Part shown: piece by piece, positions 62,574 through 64,000 of the stretch | Layout: every line of letters starts with the position of its first letter | How positions within the stretch are numbered: the stretch's first letter is position 1 | Source of the DNA: Thermomonas sp. | GTDB lineage: Bacteria; Pseudomonadota; Gammaproteobacteria; Xanthomonadales; Xanthomonadaceae | Direction: 5' to 3' | DNA: 64,000 nt | Assembly: GCA_020692565.1 (NCBI GenBank) | Contig: JAIMKJ010000023.1 | Span: 1 to 64,000 of the forward strand | Notes under the pieces: generated by a model | What the model was told of the DNA's origin: nothing | What the model saw: only the letters and a program-made list of their open reading frames with translations | Databases searched by the model: none | Program-made: the position numbers and the translations under genes

Positions 62574-63641
62574 TCAGATCTTCACCAGTTCCACGCGGCG
62601 GTTCTTCGCGCGGCCGTCCTCGCTGCCGTTGTCGGCCAGCGGCGTGTCCTGGCCGAAGCCCCTGGACTGCAGGCGCGCCGGGTCGATGCCCAGGCCGACC
62701 AGCGCCCCGAGCACGCTGCGGGCGCGGGCGGTCGAGAGTTCCTGATTGTGCGCGGGCGTGCCGGTGTTGTCGGTGTGGCCTTCGATCGACAGCTTCAGCG
62801 CCGGGTCGCCGCCGAGGAGTTTGTCGATTTCGGCGATGGTCGGCTGCGCGTCGGGGCGCAGAGTCGCCTTGTCCACGTCGAAGTTGATGTACAGCGCGAC
62901 CCGGCCGTCGGCGTCGATGGCTTTCTTCATCGTCGAAGCATCGAGGAAGCCCAGCGACGGCTTCATGCTCTCGCGTTCCAGTACGGCGACGTAACCATGC
63001 AGCGGAATCGCGCCGGTGCTGACCTGGATCCAGTATTCCTTGCCGCCCTGGCGGATCAGGTAGGTGTGGTTCTCGCAGCCGTGGCTCGCGCAGGTGCCGA
63101 GGTAGTGCTTGTCGACGGCTTCGCGGCCGCCGAAGGCCTGCAGTACCTCGCCGGTGTACTGCGTCCGGCTGATGCGGACACCGCCGAGATCGCGGATCGC
63201 GTTCTCGTAATTGCGCTGGAATTCGATCGCGCTGTACTCGCGCTGGTCGGGATTGGTGAGCTGGAAGTGGTCGCGCACGATCCTGCCTTCGATCGCGACG
63301 ACCTTGTCGCCGGCGATCATGTGCGTGCGATCGAAATTGATGTTGCGGTCTTTCTCGTCGAACACGGTCTTCAGGCCGTCGGGCGCCTTGAAGAACGGGA
63401 ACGGCGGGAGGGTCGCGGTGCTTTCCGGGACGCTGGCGGGGTCGAATTCGGCCGCGGCCGCAGGGGCCGCGGCCGGCGCTTCGGCAGGCGCCGTGTCCGC
63501 GACGGGTGCGGGCACGGCAGGCGCAGATTCGGCGGTCGCGGCCGCTGCCGGAGTCTCAGGCGAGCCGCGGTCGCAGGCGACCAGGCACAGCGCGAACACA
63601 GGCGGCAGGCAAAGCAGGCGCAGGGCGGTGGATGACGGCAT
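62574..63641 (-). CDS. OmpA-family outer membrane lipoprotein
   Basis: A 355-residue protein with a lipoprotein signal (LPPVFALCLVAC, lipobox Cys23), an Ala/Pro-rich linker to about residue 75, a middle domain of unknown kind (DRTHMIAGDKVVAIEGRIV, Cys pair CASHGC), and a C-terminal OmpA peptidoglycan-binding domain (INFDVDKATLRPDAQP, IEGHTDNTGTPAHNQELSTARA, ending KNRRVELVKI). It anchors the outer membrane to peptidoglycan. The stop codon lies at the edge of the inverted repeat. Confidence 0.9.
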   Translation of the reverse strand: MPSSTALRLLCLPPVFALCLVACDRGSPETPAAAATAESAPAVPAPVADTAPAEAPAAAPAAAAEFDPASVPESTATLPPFPFFKAPDGLKTVFDEKDRNINFDRTHMIAGDKVVAIEGRIVRDHFQLTNPDQREYSAIEFQRNYENAIRDLGGVRISRTQYTGEVLQAFGGREAVDKHYLGTCASHGCENHTYLIRQGGKEYWIQVSTGAIPLHGYVAVLERESMKPSLGFLDASTMKKAIDADGRVALYINFDVDKATLRPDAQPTIAEIDKLLGGDPALKLSIEGHTDNTGTPAHNQELSTARARSVLGALVGLGIDPARLQSRGFGQDTPLADNGSEDGRAKNRRVELVKI

Positions 63642-63771
63642 GTCGGAGCCTCGAAGTCGTGGGACGTATCTTCTTCAAACGTGAAATCCGCGCATCGCGG
63701 GTCAACGGAGTGCAACACGGTGTCGCGCAGCGGCGCTGGCGGTGGCGCGCGACTCCCGGCATCCTGCACGC

Positions 63772-64000
63772 ATGACGCCCCCGAATCCCCAAGCCGCCGC
63801 CGGCGCGCACCGCTGGCGCGCGGCGCTGTTCATGCTCGCCGCGGTCGGCATGTTCGCGCTGATGGACGCCGGCATGAAGCTGCTCACGGCGCACTATCCG
63901 CCGATGCAGATCTCTGCGATCCGCGGCGGCGCCTCGCTGCCGTTCGTGCTGGTCTGGGTGCTGTCGACGGTGGGCGCGCGCAGCCTGTTCCGCGTGCGCT
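63772..64000 (+). CDS. EamA/DMT family transporter, 5' part
   Basis: The first 76 codons of a DMT transporter, cut by the right edge. Translation from the ATG at 63772 begins MTPPNPQAAAGAHRWRAALF and continues into helix 1 and the loop (MDAGMKLLTAHYPPMQISAIRG), the pattern of EamA proteins, with LPFVLVWVLS in helix 2. The substrate is unknown. It is divergent from the OmpA-like gene with 130 bp between the starts. Confidence 0.8.
   Translation, partial: MTPPNPQAAAGAHRWRAALFMLAAVGMFALMDAGMKLLTAHYPPMQISAIRGGASLPFVLVWVLSTVGARSLFRVR

Overview
The window is GC-rich chromosomal DNA from a gammaproteobacterium of the Xanthomonadaceae/Lysobacteraceae (Lysobacter, Luteimonas or Pseudoxanthomonas type). 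This rests on the protein sequences, the comM-ubiK-P-II synteny, dispersed palindromic repeats of Xanthomonad style and a protein ending in a Xanthomonas-type T4SS effector signal (XVIPCD). Genes are densely packed with many ATGA/TGATG overlaps. No rRNA, tRNA, CRISPR array, integrase or transposase was recognised. Most of the window is core genome; a few accessory inserts stand out.

Layout. 1-3.3 kb: comM (partial), ubiK, a P-II gene without amtB, an SDR and an unassigned multi-pass membrane protein. 3.4-8.3 kb: polyamine genes speE and speA around an M48 membrane peptidase. 8.3-11.1 kb: an accessory patch with a trypsin-like protease gene that ends in an attC-like hairpin, and two small Cys-rich secreted peptides on either side of an acyltransferase. 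11.1-20.8 kb: YdcZ-type transporter and ydfG, a secreted protein, SPOR protein and argS, a GIY-YIG gene inside a perfect 39-bp inverted repeat, radC, coaBC, a lipoprotein and a CsgG-like protein. 21-25.5 kb: collinear envelope genes (M1 aminopeptidase lipoprotein, alpha/beta hydrolase, lipoprotein, GH25 lysozyme). 25.5-33.2 kb: ybeD-lipB-lipA, the tail-specific protease prc, an HTH-Ogt fusion, and two EamA transporters (second rarD).

33.3-42.4 kb is rich in transport and signalling: a HlyD/ABC ATPase/two-permease tripartite exporter on the minus strand, then a divergent ABC-2 exporter, a small secreted peptide and a DesK/DesR-type two-component pair. 42.6-50 kb: a secreted amidohydrolase with a CIA30-like tail, a ThDP keto-acid decarboxylase next to a flavin L-amino-acid-oxidase-like enzyme (a plausible amino acid to aldehyde module), and an exported lipase divergent from a TetR gene with an 18-bp palindrome between them. 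50-56.6 kb: small membrane protein, SnoaL-like protein, rnk, and a YbbA/YbbP ABC system interrupted by a repeat element. 56.6-64 kb: a candidate T4SS antibacterial effector with an uncharacterised N-terminal domain, an ECF sigma factor with a membrane partner, rsmC-rsuA, DUF1415-yajQ, an OmpA-like lipoprotein and the start of another EamA transporter.

The most interesting points are the XVIPCD effector candidate, the GIY-YIG gene boxed by inverted repeats, the cassette-like protease gene, the oxidase/decarboxylase pair, and the peptide lying between an exporter and a two-component system. All functional calls come from reading translated sequence; no database search was run.
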